Shown piece after piece: positions 11,651-22,107 of a DNA stretch of 64,000 nt. The notes beneath the pieces were generated by a model. That model worked only from the letters and a program-made list of their open reading frames with translations. It made no database searches and was not told the DNA's origin. Within the stretch, counting starts at the first letter, position 1. Each line of letters starts with the position of its first letter. The DNA comes from Magnaporthiopsis rhizophila (lineage: Eukaryota > Ascomycota > Sordariomycetes > Magnaporthales > Magnaporthaceae). Location of the stretch: contig PYSS01000009.1 in assembly GCA_003049465.1 (NCBI GenBank), positions 372,001-436,000 of the forward strand, given 5' to 3'. The translations under genes and the position numbers were made by a program.

Positions 11651-11673
11651 CAGGCAGGCAGGCAGGCAGGCAG
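11651..11673. repeat. CAGG tetranucleotide microsatellite
   Basis: This is an uninterrupted run of about 5.5 CAGG units in intergenic DNA, a typical slippage repeat. A second array of the same motif lies about 600 bases to the right. Confidence 0.85.
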
Positions 11674-12064
11674 CTGGCGAGGCTTCGGCTCCAGGAGAAC
11701 TCATGTTGCGTCCTGTAAGCCCCATCCGACTGGACAACATTAGTATAGGAGATGAAAACCAGACCAGGAGGTAGCGATAAAATTCTGGTATCACAAGTAT
11801 TAATACCGAGCAAAATGCGCCAGGCGGCCTGCCGGTTACTGGACGGCATGCCCGAGCGAGCTGTAAAAGGCCACACCAGACGAGAAGAAACAACAACACC
11901 CGGTACGCGGGCACGACACAAATCAAACCCATCACACCCACACCCATCATCCCCATCCTCTCCACGGGCGGATACCCACCTCCTCTCACTTGGCATCCCG
12001 TCACACGCGAGATTGCAAATCCCGGAGAGGTGCAGCAAAGCTGAAGTCCCCCACCATCTCTCAA

Positions 12065-12152
12065 GTCCAGGAATGGGGTTGGCGGGAGAGACGGGATGTG
12101 GTCTCATGTCCAGAAATAGGGTTGACGGGAAGACGGGATGTGGTCTCATGTC
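12065..12152. repeat. Two-copy tandem duplication, 43-base unit
   Basis: Two adjacent units both start GTCCAG and end in the identical stretch GACGGGATGTGGTCTCATGTC-like core (read near 12090-12110 and 12132-12152). They differ by a few substitutions and one base in length. It is intergenic and not linked to a gene. Confidence 0.8.
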
Positions 12153-12252
12153 ACTCATCCCCATGTTTGTAACCCGGCAGGCCCAGATGGAGAAAGGCAA
12201 ATGCCACGTGGGCGTGTGTTGCGAACTGTCCCGGGCCGCAGGAAGAGACAGA

Positions 12253-12274
12253 ACAGGCAGGCAGGCAGGCAGGC
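12253..12274. repeat. CAGG tetranucleotide microsatellite (second array)
   Basis: About five uninterrupted CAGG units, the same motif and phase as the array at 11651-11673. Confidence 0.85.
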
Positions 12275-13633
12275 CGCCCGCTCCATCCGATGACAGGAGG
12301 GTCCCAGCCGGGGAGACACTTTTGCGCGGCCCTGCAAACCCCAGCACGAGCGTCTTGACGAGCTTTTAGGGATGTGGAGGCAAACCCCCGCAGGAGGCAC
12401 CTAGGAGTAAGGTTGCATCTTACACAGGGTCGACCGACACTCCTCACAGCGACAAGCAACGGAGGGACTACGCAAAGAATCCTGAGTGAGCATAGGTGTA
12501 TACAGCCATCTACTCACCTAGGCACCTACGCATTCAAGTGATGGTGATGGCCCCACGTGGAAAGAGAGGGACATGTCAAAACAGCTCTACCCAAAGCTGA
12601 AAATACCATCTAATATCGCCATCCTGCACCATCCCGCCTCTCCCGTTCCGAGTCCTATCGTCGCGTGCACCCACCGAGATGGGACGGGAGCCGACGCCCC
12701 GCAAACCTCGTGTCTCGTGTTTAGCCCTGCTGCATCTGCATGCTTCCCCGTTCTCCGGGCAGGAAGGGAGTAGACTAGGCGAAGAAAAGTACCTAGGCTA
12801 CGCAACCGTTACACGCCAGTCCTTGTCCTCGAGTACGTGTGTGGGGCCAGCGTCCCTCGCACTGCAGCTGACAGGCTGGCTGACTGGTCACGGACGGGCA
12901 GGGCAGGTGGGGGGCAAGGATGGAAGATGCTGCTGCAAGACTCTTTCTCCACCGCATGGTGGGAAGCCGTTTTTTGTTTCGTTTTATCATGGATGTGTAT
13001 AAAAAGTGCAGTGTGCAGTGTGCCGTGTGCAGGCTGGCGCTTTACAGCCCCACGTCATGACAATAATAATAACATGCCCCCCAAGGCTCGCTTACATGAT
13101 GAACATGATGAGAAAATAGAAACAAAAAGTCCCAAGCACACAAGGTCGCGCGTGCTACCTGAACTCCAGACTCCAAACATCGTTAAACCGAACCAGAACC
13201 AATCAGCAACCGGAGCCACGGGACCAGGGTTCCGGGCCAAGCCTTCTCGTCGGGCGTGTCGGGACGCCATCCCGTTTGTAACTTCCACAATTAGGATGTA
13301 ACATTTTTTTCCTTAAAATATACGGACAACAAAATGGGGTATATGGATGTGTATGTTAAAAACAAAAAGAGAAAAGAAAAACCGGCAAAACGACGCCGAG
13401 GAAATGGTGCAAAATGTCATGACCGGCGAAATGGATATAAACAAGAAACTGGGATGGGTAGGTTACGTAATGTCAGGGATAGTCGGGGAGGACAGCAGCA
13501 AGCAGTCAAATCGGGACTCGTCACGGTTTGACTTGGCAAAGCCGCGGGCATCCATCCACCTACTTCCCGACACAAAGATTTGAGAAAAAAAAAAAAAAAA
13601 AAAAGAGTTTGCTGGGGAATGGCGGTGCACCGC

Positions 13634-14991
13634 TCAGCTGCTGGTGGTGTCTCGCCTGGCATACTCCCTCCTGGCGGCCTTGGCGGCAATGTCGTAGCCG
13701 GCCCTGGTGCCCAGCCTGTGGCCGATGAACCAGGCCAGGGTCATGAGCAGCGGCACGCCGATGCCGATGCCGGCGCCGACGCCGATCTGCCAGTTGCGCT
13801 GCTGCTGGCCGTAGAGCGTGGCGTCGTAGGCTTGGACGTTGCGGACGAACTGCTCGGTCCAACGCGAGTGCACTAGGAACTGGTCCGACACCGACTTGTT
13901 GGCGGCCGAGAGGGTGCCGCGGCCGGGCGTGGACGGGCCTGTGATGCCGACGCTGGGGCTGTTGGCGTCTGCGACCCCGGGCTGGCTGATGCGGATGTGG
14001 TTGCTGGCGTCGTGCGTCGACGCTATGGCCTCCCACGCCGACATGTTGGGCGCCTGCGGCGTCGGGAAGGTGCCCAGGATGGCGAGCGGGTCGAACGTGT
14101 AGGACGAGCCAGTCGTGTCTGTGTTGGCGTCATCGTCAGCGGGCGTGTAAAATCACTTTTTCTTTTTTTTCTTCTTCTTGTCGTTGTCATCGTCATTTCT
14201 CGCCCGCTGAGGCCAAGAGTTTTGCCCTCCGGATTGTTGCCCTCTTGGGTCACCGGAAAGCCCAAGTGACCACTGGGGGGATGGAACCCAAGACACAAGC
14301 AGCGACAAAGATGGCATTTGCCCCAATCTTCTATCGACTGATATTGGAAGCGACCGGTGCGAGGCGAGGGCGGGGCGACAGGGTTTGTGGAGACAATGGG
14401 AGGCTGGTTGCAGGCAACTTGTGCTGAGCAGCAGGGAGTAGGTAGGTTTGCCGCCCGTGAACCCTGGAGTTCTCGGCATTATCCTTGCAGCGCAGGATAG
14501 AGAGCGAGAGATAGGAAAGAAGTAAACTTACTTGTGCTCCATTTGACCTCCAGCTTGCCCCAGCCGTCTTCGGCGCGGCGCTCACCGGCCTGGATGAGGC
14601 TGTCGGAAAAGAGCCACTCGATCAGGACGGGTACGCCGGGTTTGGCCTGCTTCCACGTGATGTCGTATTTGCTGCCGTGGTAGAGCATGGCGTAGGGTAC
14701 CGTGTCAGAGCCCGGGTAGAAGGCGTCGATGCCGTCCGGGTAGGAGCAGCCCTTGCCGGACGCAGAGTCACGCGAGCACCAGCGGAACGACGTCAGGCAG
14801 ATGCTGTTGGGCGACGCGCACTCGGCGTCCTTGACAGCGTTCCAGCTGCCGGCCGACACCAGCCCCGTGCGCGTTGAGGCCATGATGAGCAGGTTCGTCG
14901 CCAGGAGCCTCAGGAGGAGCGGCAGCGGGCCCGGCGAGATACCTCTGCTGGAAGATGGGAGTAGTGATGCGGGTGGGCTTAGTAACCGCAT
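13634..14991 (-). CDS. Predicted type I single-pass membrane protein of unknown function
   Basis: The model gives 314 residues from exon 1 (14991-14532) and exon 2 (14118-13634), with a 413-base intron (donor GTAAGT, acceptor AACACAG). The splice yields KLEVKWSTNTTGSSYTFDPL, which creates a reasonable NTT glycosylation site. The N-terminus carries a leucine-rich signal-like segment (PLPLLLRLLATNLLI). The predicted outside part has paired cysteines (DAEC, SIC, RWC, KGC) and ends before a helix with glycine repeats (IGVGAGIGIGVPLLMTLAWF, near residue 265). A short basic cytoplasmic tail ends RREYARRDTTSS. I do not recognise the family; the layout resembles small fungal surface proteins. Two points are uncertain. 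The intron is long for this genome, so a missed small exon is possible, and a later ATG at 14883 would remove the signal segment. Confidence 0.7.
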
Positions 14992-16898
14992 GTTTTGGAG
15001 TTATTTTTTTTTGTCGCTTTTCGGTCGGGAGCTGCGGGAATATTGTCTGCGTGGTTTATGTCCCAGGTACCAGTTGCTCGTTGTTCGCGGTGGTGCACTT
15101 GCGCGTTGCGTGACTTGCGCAGCCCCAAAAAAAGAAATGGACTGGCAGACACTTTGGATGTTGGCGGTTTCTGATTCAACCGGCTTGATTGCGATACCAA
15201 AAGCAGCGTTGGCTGGCGGATTTGGCAATCGCGACACAAGGCAAAAAAAAAAAAAAAATTCAAAAGAGACGGAAGATGGGATCGAGAAAAGGGACTAGGG
15301 AGGGGAGCTGGGGCATTTGCGATTGTTAAAAAAAGAAGTTCTTCTTGTCGTCCAGCGCCCGAAAAACCATGTGTGGTCTGCCAAGCACACCCAAGACATC
15401 GGCAGGCGCATCAGGAAGCGTAAAACCTCTTGGGTCCCTGTTTGTGAAGTTCGGCGTGGGCCGCCGTATCAAAAAACTAGCGGGCACGGCGCATTGGCGG
15501 CGAGAACCACCAAGCAAACCATCAGACGAGAGACAGAAGAAAAGAAAAATAAAAATAAAAAAAAGGACAGCAGCAAGGCAACCGCGCGTAGGGGGCGGAC
15601 GGACGACTTGGCAATTGAACCTTGTTTTTTTGTTAGAGCAAGGGGACGAGAGCCTCAGAAGATACCCCCTCCTGCAAGGTTCCCTTTTTTTTCCACTCGA
15701 TCGATCTGCTGGGGGAATCGATTGTTTACTTGCGAGTCCGAGACGGGCGAGAGTAATGGGTGCCAAATCCAACTGCTCCCCTTCGGAGCTGGCTGGCTTG
15801 CCGATCGCGGCTGACGAGGAACAAAGTACAGCGCTAACAGCCCAAGCCTTGGCGAGGGCCAACACCGGGCCCGTCTGCGCCGCCCAGAGGCCTGGAGCTT
15901 CTTGGCAGAAAAGCAAACACAGCAAAGGGGAACAGAGGGGAAGGGGATTTGAAAAGCACAAAACGGGGCGGACCCAAAGCCACTCTTCTTTGGCGCTGGG
16001 CTGCTGGCTGGCTGGGCTGGGCTTGGCTGGGCTTGGCTTGGCTGTCGGCGCCCAGTGTGTGCGCCCGCCCGCCCGCCGAAAAGCGCCCTCCAAGACCAAG
16101 ACCTGCTCACACGGTCATTCAAAGGGTCTTGGCGACCCCGTCTGTACGCTCAGGTGGAGCGCCTTCAGTGGAATGCCAAGGCTGCGCGGGTTTCGTGTTG
16201 CAGGGGGAGCTCGTGTCATCATGTGCGCTTTCCCCGGCGGAGGGAGAAACGGAAAAGAAGGGGAGGCGAAAAAGAGCGGCGGCGATCACGTCGGCTCAAT
16301 TTGCTGCCATGTGTTGGCTAGATATCGTTCCTCTCCATATCGAATGTTCCCGCGTTCCATTCGGAACAAACCAAATCGTGGACGAGATGAACCGAACAAG
16401 GCGAACAGGAGGGATTTCAAATTTTAGGTTTGGGGTCGGTCATTGTTTCTCTCCCGTATCACGTGACTGACATGGTTTGCACGGTTGTCTCTCGCTGATT
16501 GGAGCAAATGCTCGGGATCACCTCCGCACCATGATTTCGCCAAGCGGACAATCCCATTGGCGTTCTGCAAGTCCAACATTTGGTGGGGGAGCAGGATGAA
16601 AAGGAACTGCCCGTTGGGATCGCGATCAATACAGATGCATTCCCACGTGACCGTACCCCTGGAATCCTACGTCCAGTTGGACTTGGTGACTGACAATTTC
16701 CTACACCATCTGTGTAGGCGTTGACAAACACCGAACCAACTACCAGATCACGATGCATTCAGTTACCTCGAGCGTTGGTGAACCACTCACCAGGGCGCTG
16801 CCAACTTTGTTCAACAGCATCAGCAGGACAGGCACTCACACTACATCCAGTGAATGTTGGTTGGCAGAAGCATCACCATGGATGCTGCCCCGGGCGCG
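14992..16898. other. Intergenic region; likely holds two divergent promoters
   Basis: The region includes an A16 run (15243-15258), a GGCTGG/GGCTT slippage patch (about 15997-16046) and two identical CACGTGAC octamers (16460-16467 and 16644-16651) upstream of the small acidic gene. Inverted CCAAT motifs (ATTGG) lie at 16498-16502 and 16556-16560. Open frames of 257 and 360 codons overlap on opposite strands between 15326 and 16427 and have no recognisable content, so I treat them as spurious. Confidence 0.55.
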
Positions 16899-16906
16899 TA
16901 TAAAAG
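16899..16906 (+). promoter_or_regulatory. TATA box of the small acidic gene
   Basis: The octamer TATAAAAG sits 130-150 bases upstream of the two candidate start codons. That would place transcription start near 16930 and give a leader of about 100-120 bases. A consensus TATA element is uncommon in fungal housekeeping promoters and suggests a strongly or conditionally expressed gene. E-box-like CACGTGAC octamers lie 250 and 440 bases further upstream. Confidence 0.6.
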
Positions 16907-17028
16907 GATCTGATGTTATGCGAGGAGGCATTCGGAACGTGTTTCCCATATTGTACATCGCCACCAAGCATCTCGCATCAAGGGCAATACCACGCATTTC
17001 GAGAACTTCTTGTTCCAGTCAACGCGTG

Positions 17029-17362
17029 ATGCAGCAAACCCCAATCATGTCTTCTGACGGAAAAGACGGTGAATCCCACACCTTCTACGATGGGTCCGCG
17101 GATGCAGAGAACTCGGTCGTCGAAGGCCTTACGGAGGAGGGTGTGGGTATTTGACCATGGAGGCCGGAAAAGCAAGGCAATAAAAAGATTAAACGTCGGA
17201 GACTGACCACTAATATCCTGCCAGACGAACGAGGACACTGAACTCGCTCAAGCCATCCAGGACATTCAAGACATCCAAGACAGTCAAGACCCTCAAGACA
17301 CTCTAGACCCTCCAGAAAATGAAGACTCCGAAGGCCCTAAAGACCCTCAAGAGAGTTTCTGA
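17029..17362 (+). CDS. Small acidic low-complexity protein of unknown function
   Basis: Exon 1 (17029-17142) and exon 2 (17225-17362) flank an 82-base intron with donor GTGGGT and acceptor CTGCCAG, the only donor choice that keeps the second exon open. The product has 83 residues from ATG 17029, or 77 from the better-context ATG 17047. It is strongly acidic, with no signal peptide, no cysteine and no membrane segment. The second exon encodes a degenerate tandem repeat (AIQDIQDIQDSQDPQDTLD) followed by a proline/glutamate-rich tail. I do not recognise the family. Composition suggests a disordered hydrophilic protein of the kind induced in stress or development. A consensus TATA box upstream supports real, regulated transcription. 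Conservation is unknown. Confidence 0.55.
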
Positions 17363-17914
17363 ACACGGCGATGGGAAAACCTCAGGCGTGGATTTGACTA
17401 GGTAAAACCACCCAGCCCCTGGACACGACAAACCAGCTGCCCAACCGCGCGAGCAAGACAGCACTTGGTATGCGGCTGTCTGGCAATCCAGGGCCAGAAT
17501 CTGCTGTGATCTCTGACTCCAAACTAGATAGGGGCGCGGCGAGCTTTGGAGGTATCGTGGAGAGAAGTACGCGGAGCACGATCAGAGAAGGATGGGGAAA
17601 GGAAGGTGAAAACAGAAAGAAAAATATGCAGTGTTCTGGCGAGCCCATCCATCCACAAATATGTCGTCGCTGTAGGCCGTGGAGACTTGACAGCCTCCAC
17701 CGTGCCATCAACGGACACAGTATCGCCAGTGCCAAAGCTGAAAGCGGCGTCCCGACCACGGGTGAAAGAGCTCCAGACATTCGTTCTGTTAGCCCGCGAG
17801 TCCCTATCTGCCCCCTATCAGGTAGAATTACATGGGAAACTTGAATCCTATCCCACGAGTCCATAAGTAATGAAATCTCCAGCCCCAGGCCACCGAACAT
17901 GTCGATTAAAATCT
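17363..17914. other. Short convergent intergenic region
   Basis: This separates the 3' ends of the small acidic gene and the MFS transporter and should hold both 3' UTRs. The transporter frame ends at 17915 after its last splice. The open frame that continues across this region only appears if that splice is ignored. Confidence 0.6.
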
Positions 17915-19761
17915 TCAAAGCGCAGCCTTGCCCCTCGACTCGAATGGAAGCAGCAAAACGATGACGCCGGCGGCGAGGAAGAGAGCTCCGCTGGTGTAGA
18001 CAGGAGCCGCCGTCCTCAGGTCGGCAAACATAGCGACAATAGGCTGCGAGGAGCGGCAAGAAGAACTTGTCAGCATAGGAGAGGAGAAAGGAGAAGGTGA
18101 TGGATGAACTCACAGCCATGATGCCAAAAATGCGGTTGGCCGTGGCGGCAAGGGCGTTGCCGGTGCCGCGCTGGGGCGTGGGGAAGAGCTCCGGGGTGTA
18201 GCCGTACAAGACGGCGTACATGACGTTGCTGACAAAGTTGAAGCCGCAGTTCCAGCCCAGCAGCGCGTCGCTCCTGACAGCCGTGGTGCTGCCGTAGAGG
18301 AAGACGCCCGTCAGCGCCGTGCTGATGGACAGGGCGCCCTTGCGGCCGATCCGGGGCACCTCGACCAGCAGGCCGCCCAGGAGGGCCCCGGGAACCCCCA
18401 GGGCGGCGATGATGAGGCTGTTGCGGTACGTGATGTAGGTGCTGCCGTCGCCAAAGTCGGCGCCGCGCGTCTGCTGGATGAAGGGCAGGAACGCGTTGTA
18501 GAGCGGGTAGGCCAGGCCGATGAGGGCCCAGATGGCCATGATGAGCCCCGTGCTGAGGGCGAGGCGGGGCGACGAGAAGAGGACCTTGACCTTGCTCGAG
18601 TCGAGGCGCTCGACGAGGTGGCGCCTGACGGCGGTCGCGGCGCTCGTGTTGGCCACGTAGCCCTCGGGCTCGCAGGCCTTGAGGTGCTCCAGGGCCAGCG
18701 GCGTCGTCTTGCCGTTGCGGCGGGCGACCTCATGCACGACGCGGACGGCCTCCTCGTCGCGGCCGCGGCCCATGAGGTACTTTGGCGACTCGTAGATGGT
18801 GAAGAGCAGGAAGCGGGTGAGGAACATGAGCAGCGTGAGGCCGCCCATGGTGATGACGAAATAGCGCCAGCCCATGTTCTGCTCCTTGGTGCAGGCACCT
18901 CCACCTCCGTCCGCCTGATTGGGGACTTGGCAGGTCAGGTTGCCCAGCAGCGGCCAGGCGATGAGGGTGGCGACCACCTGGGCGATGGCCCAGTCAACCG
19001 ACAGGACCGTCAGGAGGTACTGGTGGGTGCCCGGCAGGAACTCGAGGAATATGGCCGAATCGACGGGGAGATTACCGCCAACGCCGAAGGACCACAGGGC
19101 GGCAAAGGAGCCGATGGCGGCAAAGTTGGGGGAGCCTGCGGCAATCATGCCCCAGACGGCGGTTAGGCCGAGCGTCAGGTTGAATGCCAGCTTCCTCCCA
19201 AAGACGTCACAGCCAAACCCCCACTAAGCAATTCTGGTGGTCAGGGCCGTCAAGGCACGTGGGTGTGGTGGTGGTGTTCGCGGCAGCTTAAGCCGCCAGG
19301 AGGGACTTACAAAAACGGCGCCGGCTAAGAGACCAATATTCTGCGCTAGTGAGAGCAGAGGCGGGCGGTTCGGGCCAAACTCGTAGACGATGGGCGTGAA
19401 GATGAGAGAGGTGACAATGGGCCACAGGTTGTCGCTGGCCCACCCGAAGCCGACGACGATGAATAGCTGCCATTGGTACCAGCCCATGCCAATGTCTTGG
19501 ATCTAGACGCAGGGAGAGTGTTAATATTAACCTTGTCTGTCACCATGTCTCTTTTTTCACCTGCGATGGGGCCCAGCACGGCAGAACACGGAGCCCAAGA
19601 CGCACTGCTCGATTGAGGACCCGGGCCTTGGCCTCGTAGACGGGATCCAGCGCTCCCTTGGGGATGATGGCAACATCATTGGCGCCCAACGCAACCTCGC
19701 TAGCGGCGGGCGAGACAACCGCGTGTTTCTCCTGTTTCTCGGGATCCTCGACCGAAGCCAT
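17915..19761 (-). CDS. MFS transporter, sugar-porter/SV2-like group
   Basis: This is a predicted 528-residue twelve-helix proton-coupled transporter of unknown substrate. There are four exons: 19761-19606, 19502-19311, 19223-18114 and 18043-17915. The introns are 103, 87 and 70 bases, all in phase 0. The joins restore family sequence: VLNRA/IQDIGMGWYQWQLF before TM1, LLAGAVF/WGFGCDVFGRKLAF (the MFS loop 2-3 motif), and FGIMA/PIVAMFADLRTA in TM11. A large loop with two cysteines (LTCQVPNQADGGGGACTKE) follows TM5, and YTPELFPTPQRGTGNALAAT marks the TM10 region. The C-terminus is short (LLLPFESRGKAAL). The N-terminal 50 residues are hydrophilic. The fungal relatives I know are mostly uncharacterised, so function is inferred only to the level of transport. 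Confidence 0.9.
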
Positions 19762-20675
19762 TGTGTGCTGCCGACTATAATTTGGTGGGGAAATAGATGA
19801 TGTACTATAAGGTAGTGTAGGTTTACGGGATGTCCAGCGGATGGCTGGCAGCGGCAGAGACCCGCGTTCCGGACAGATTGACAGGTGCTTGCTGCCTGCC
19901 TATAAAATATGCATCGAAACTTTTATGCAACGCGACTCGCCCCCTTGTTTCCATGTTCTTACTTCTGGCGTCGTACCTGCACCAGATGGCGTAATCTGGT
20001 CGCACCGACCCTGATTGGGTTCCCCCACGCCTTGTGCGCGGGTGGCTGCGAGAAGTCGGGCCTGGTGGTTTTTTTCCCCCAGGTTCCTGCTGAGTGCTGC
20101 CACTCAGCGGGATCTGAGATGTCGTCATCAGACAGGAGGTGGGTGGGCACCTGTTGCCGCTGAGCTGAGAAGGCGTGATCCGCCAAGGGCCACACTCCAC
20201 GTTAGCCTTTGCGCTGCGAACGGGAGGGGTTGCGTTGAGGTTCAAGCAGGCGCATTACTAGTAGTAGGTCCCTTTAAGCACGATTGAACCAGATGTTGAA
20301 GCCAGCAATAGGTAACCCACGCCAACCGGCACTCGACATCTCCCGATCCGAAGCCAACACAACCACCAAGCACCACCACGTGCGACCTGTGATACCAACA
20401 ACCGGGCGGCAACTCTGAGGACTTGCGCGGATTCTTTTGTGACAGGGTGGCATCCGCAACGTTACCATTCTGCTCACCGCTCCAGATGCTTTCATGCGAG
20501 TGATCACTCGGCGCGGACAGAATCGGCATGGGGCGTCCTCAACCCCGCTCGCCTCGCGATATCGGCAAATAGGAGGGGTCGATAAAAGCGCCCATCTCTG
20601 CCCGCCCATCCTTCCTAGCCCAGTTGCACGAAGAATCATCGCACAACCTACGACGCCCTGCAGACTGCGCAACAA
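19762..20675. other. Divergent promoter region between the MFS transporter and the nucleoside hydrolase
   Basis: This is 914 bases with no convincing gene. Start sites of both neighbours face outward, so both promoters lie here. I see no TATA box close to either start. A CACGTG hexamer lies near 20378. A perfect inverted repeat at the right end overlaps the hydrolase start codon and is listed among the findings. Confidence 0.6.
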
Positions 20676-21794
20676 ATGTTGCGCAATCTCTGGGGCGCAC
20701 TTGTTGCGCGACTTTTGATACTGCTCTTCCTCCTCCTGACCGCGCTATGTCCTGCTGCCACCGCTGCGGCGGGGACGAAGAACCTCATCATCGACACCGA
20801 CATCTTCAGCGACTGTGATGACGCCGGCGCTCTGCTCCTGGCCGCGACGTCGCCCAACGTGACGCTCCTGGGCCTCAACGTCAACGTCCGCTCCTCGTAC
20901 TCGGCCCTCGCTGCCTCGGCCATCCTCGCCCACTATGGCCAGGGCAGCGTCCCCATCGGCGCGCGCCGGCCGCTGAACGGCGACACCTTCGTCGACAAGT
21001 TCGTCTACTCGCTCGGCGAGTTCACCAGCAAGATCGCCTACCACTGGCGCAGCAACGCCACCCTGCTCCCCTGGGACGACGCCGCCGAGCAGGCCGAGGA
21101 CCCCGTCGCGCTGTACCGCAGGCTGCTCGCCGCCGCGGCCGACGGCAGCGTGACGGTCGCCTCGGTCGGCTTCCTCGCCAACCTGTCGGCCCTGCTCAAC
21201 TCGACGGCCGCCGACGGCCACTCGCCGCTCGCGGGACCCGAGCTCGTCGCCGCAAAGGTAGCCGAGCTCGTCGTCATGGGCGGCCAGTACCCGTCGGGCC
21301 GCGAGTTCAACTTCTTCGGCGACGACCCTTTCCATACCGCCCACGTCGTGCACGCCTGGCCCGGCCGCGTCGTCTACTCGGGCGCCGAGCTCGGCGGCGC
21401 CGTCTTCTCGGGCGGCCCGCTGATGGAGCGCGGCCCGCCCTCGGACCCCGTCCGCGCCGCCTACCGCTACTACACGTACGGCAGGCCCAGGCAGTCGTGG
21501 GACCCGCTGACCGTTCTTTACGCCATCGGCGGGCTGGGCGACACGTTCGAGTACGGCGCCGAGACCGGCTTCAACCGCGTCAACGCCACCGACGGCTCCA
21601 ACCAGTGGGTCGCGGACCCTTCGGTCACGACCCAGCGCTGGCTCAAGCTCAAGGTCAGCAACGCCACCGCTGCCGAAACGCTGGACCGCTTGTATCTGGA
21701 CGCCGCTGAGCGCTGGGCAGCCACCGAGTCGCCTTCTGCGGACGGCCGTAGGCGTTCCCTGGCCATGGCCTTTGGTGAGAAGGCAGAGCTGTGA
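20676..21794 (+). CDS. Secreted inosine-uridine-preferring nucleoside hydrolase family protein
   Basis: This intronless gene of 372 codons encodes a predicted secreted hydrolase that cleaves the N-glycosidic bond of nucleosides, allowing purine or pyrimidine salvage from the environment. The N-terminus is a signal peptide (LLILLFLLLTALCPAATAAA). It is followed directly by the family hallmark LIIDTDIFSDCDDAGALLL near residues 37-55, whose aspartates bind Ca2+ and the ribose. A second conserved stretch is VAELVVMGGQYPSGREFNFF near residue 195, where the asparagine and glutamate contact the sugar. A WDPLTVLYA element near residue 275 supplies the late aspartate. Several NxS/T sites fit secretion. 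The length is close to the usual 310-370 of extracellular fungal members. Codon use is very GC-rich, and a divergent MFS transporter lies 0.9 kb upstream. Confidence 0.92.
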   Translation: MLRNLWGALVARLLILLFLLLTALCPAATAAAGTKNLIIDTDIFSDCDDAGALLLAATSPNVTLLGLNVNVRSSYSALAASAILAHYGQGSVPIGARRPLNGDTFVDKFVYSLGEFTSKIAYHWRSNATLLPWDDAAEQAEDPVALYRRLLAAAADGSVTVASVGFLANLSALLNSTAADGHSPLAGPELVAAKVAELVVMGGQYPSGREFNFFGDDPFHTAHVVHAWPGRVVYSGAELGGAVFSGGPLMERGPPSDPVRAAYRYYTYGRPRQSWDPLTVLYAIGGLGDTFEYGAETGFNRVNATDGSNQWVADPSVTTQRWLKLKVSNATAAETLDRLYLDAAERWAATESPSADGRRRSLAMAFGEKAEL

Positions 21795-21872
21795 GGGCTG
21801 AAAACGAAGACTAGAAGGCCGTCGTGCGTGCTCTACTACTGCTTTCAAGACGCCGACGCTTGGTATCGCTAC

Positions 21873-22107
21873 GGGCAGGAGATCCCCCTACCTCCTACAC
21901 CACTCTGCTTTGTGCTATGGGATGATATCGGCAAGGGGAAAATTATCCAGGCGCCCCCTACACCACTCTAATTTGTGCTGTGGGACGTCGTTTCCAAGGG
22001 CAGGAGATCCCCCTACTCCTACATCACTCTTCTTTGTTCTATGGGATGATACACTCGAGGGCAGGGGAGCCCTACCTTGCACAACACTCTTCTTTGTTCA
22101 TAAACAC
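21873..22107. repeat. Minisatellite, about four units of 61-63 bases
   Basis: The units start at 21873, 21935, 21998 and 22059. Each opens GGGCAGG or a variant, continues through CCCCCTAC...CACCACTCT, TTTGTGCTATGGG or a close variant, and GATGAT. The last unit is truncated. Divergence between units is substantial (unit 2 most), so the array is not recent. It begins about 80 bases past the nucleoside hydrolase stop codon and may lie in its 3' UTR. Confidence 0.85.

Larger units (their letters stand above)
9105..13633. other. Long intergenic region (4.5 kb) with simple repeats
   Basis: The first several hundred bases should be promoter and leader of the permease. The rest holds CAGG tetranucleotide arrays (11651-11673 and 12253-12274), a 43-base tandem duplication (12065-12152), a GGAT/GCAT-rich patch near 10875-10900, and TAGGTAGG/CCTAGG-like motifs near 10150-10220 and 12510-12530. 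An A20 run lies at 13585-13604, just past the 3' end of the next gene. Frames of 290 and 205 codons between 11475 and 12369 overlap on opposite strands and consist largely of repeat-derived sequence. I see no gene here. Confidence 0.6.

Noticed and set aside
11475..12347. 290-codon minus-strand frame
   Set aside because: It runs through CAGG arrays and the 43-base duplication, contains repeat-derived peptide copies, and overlaps a 205-codon frame on the other strand.
15345..16427. 360-codon plus-strand frame
   Set aside because: Low-complexity composition, no domain, overlapping opposite-strand frames, and it crosses a GGCTGG slippage patch.
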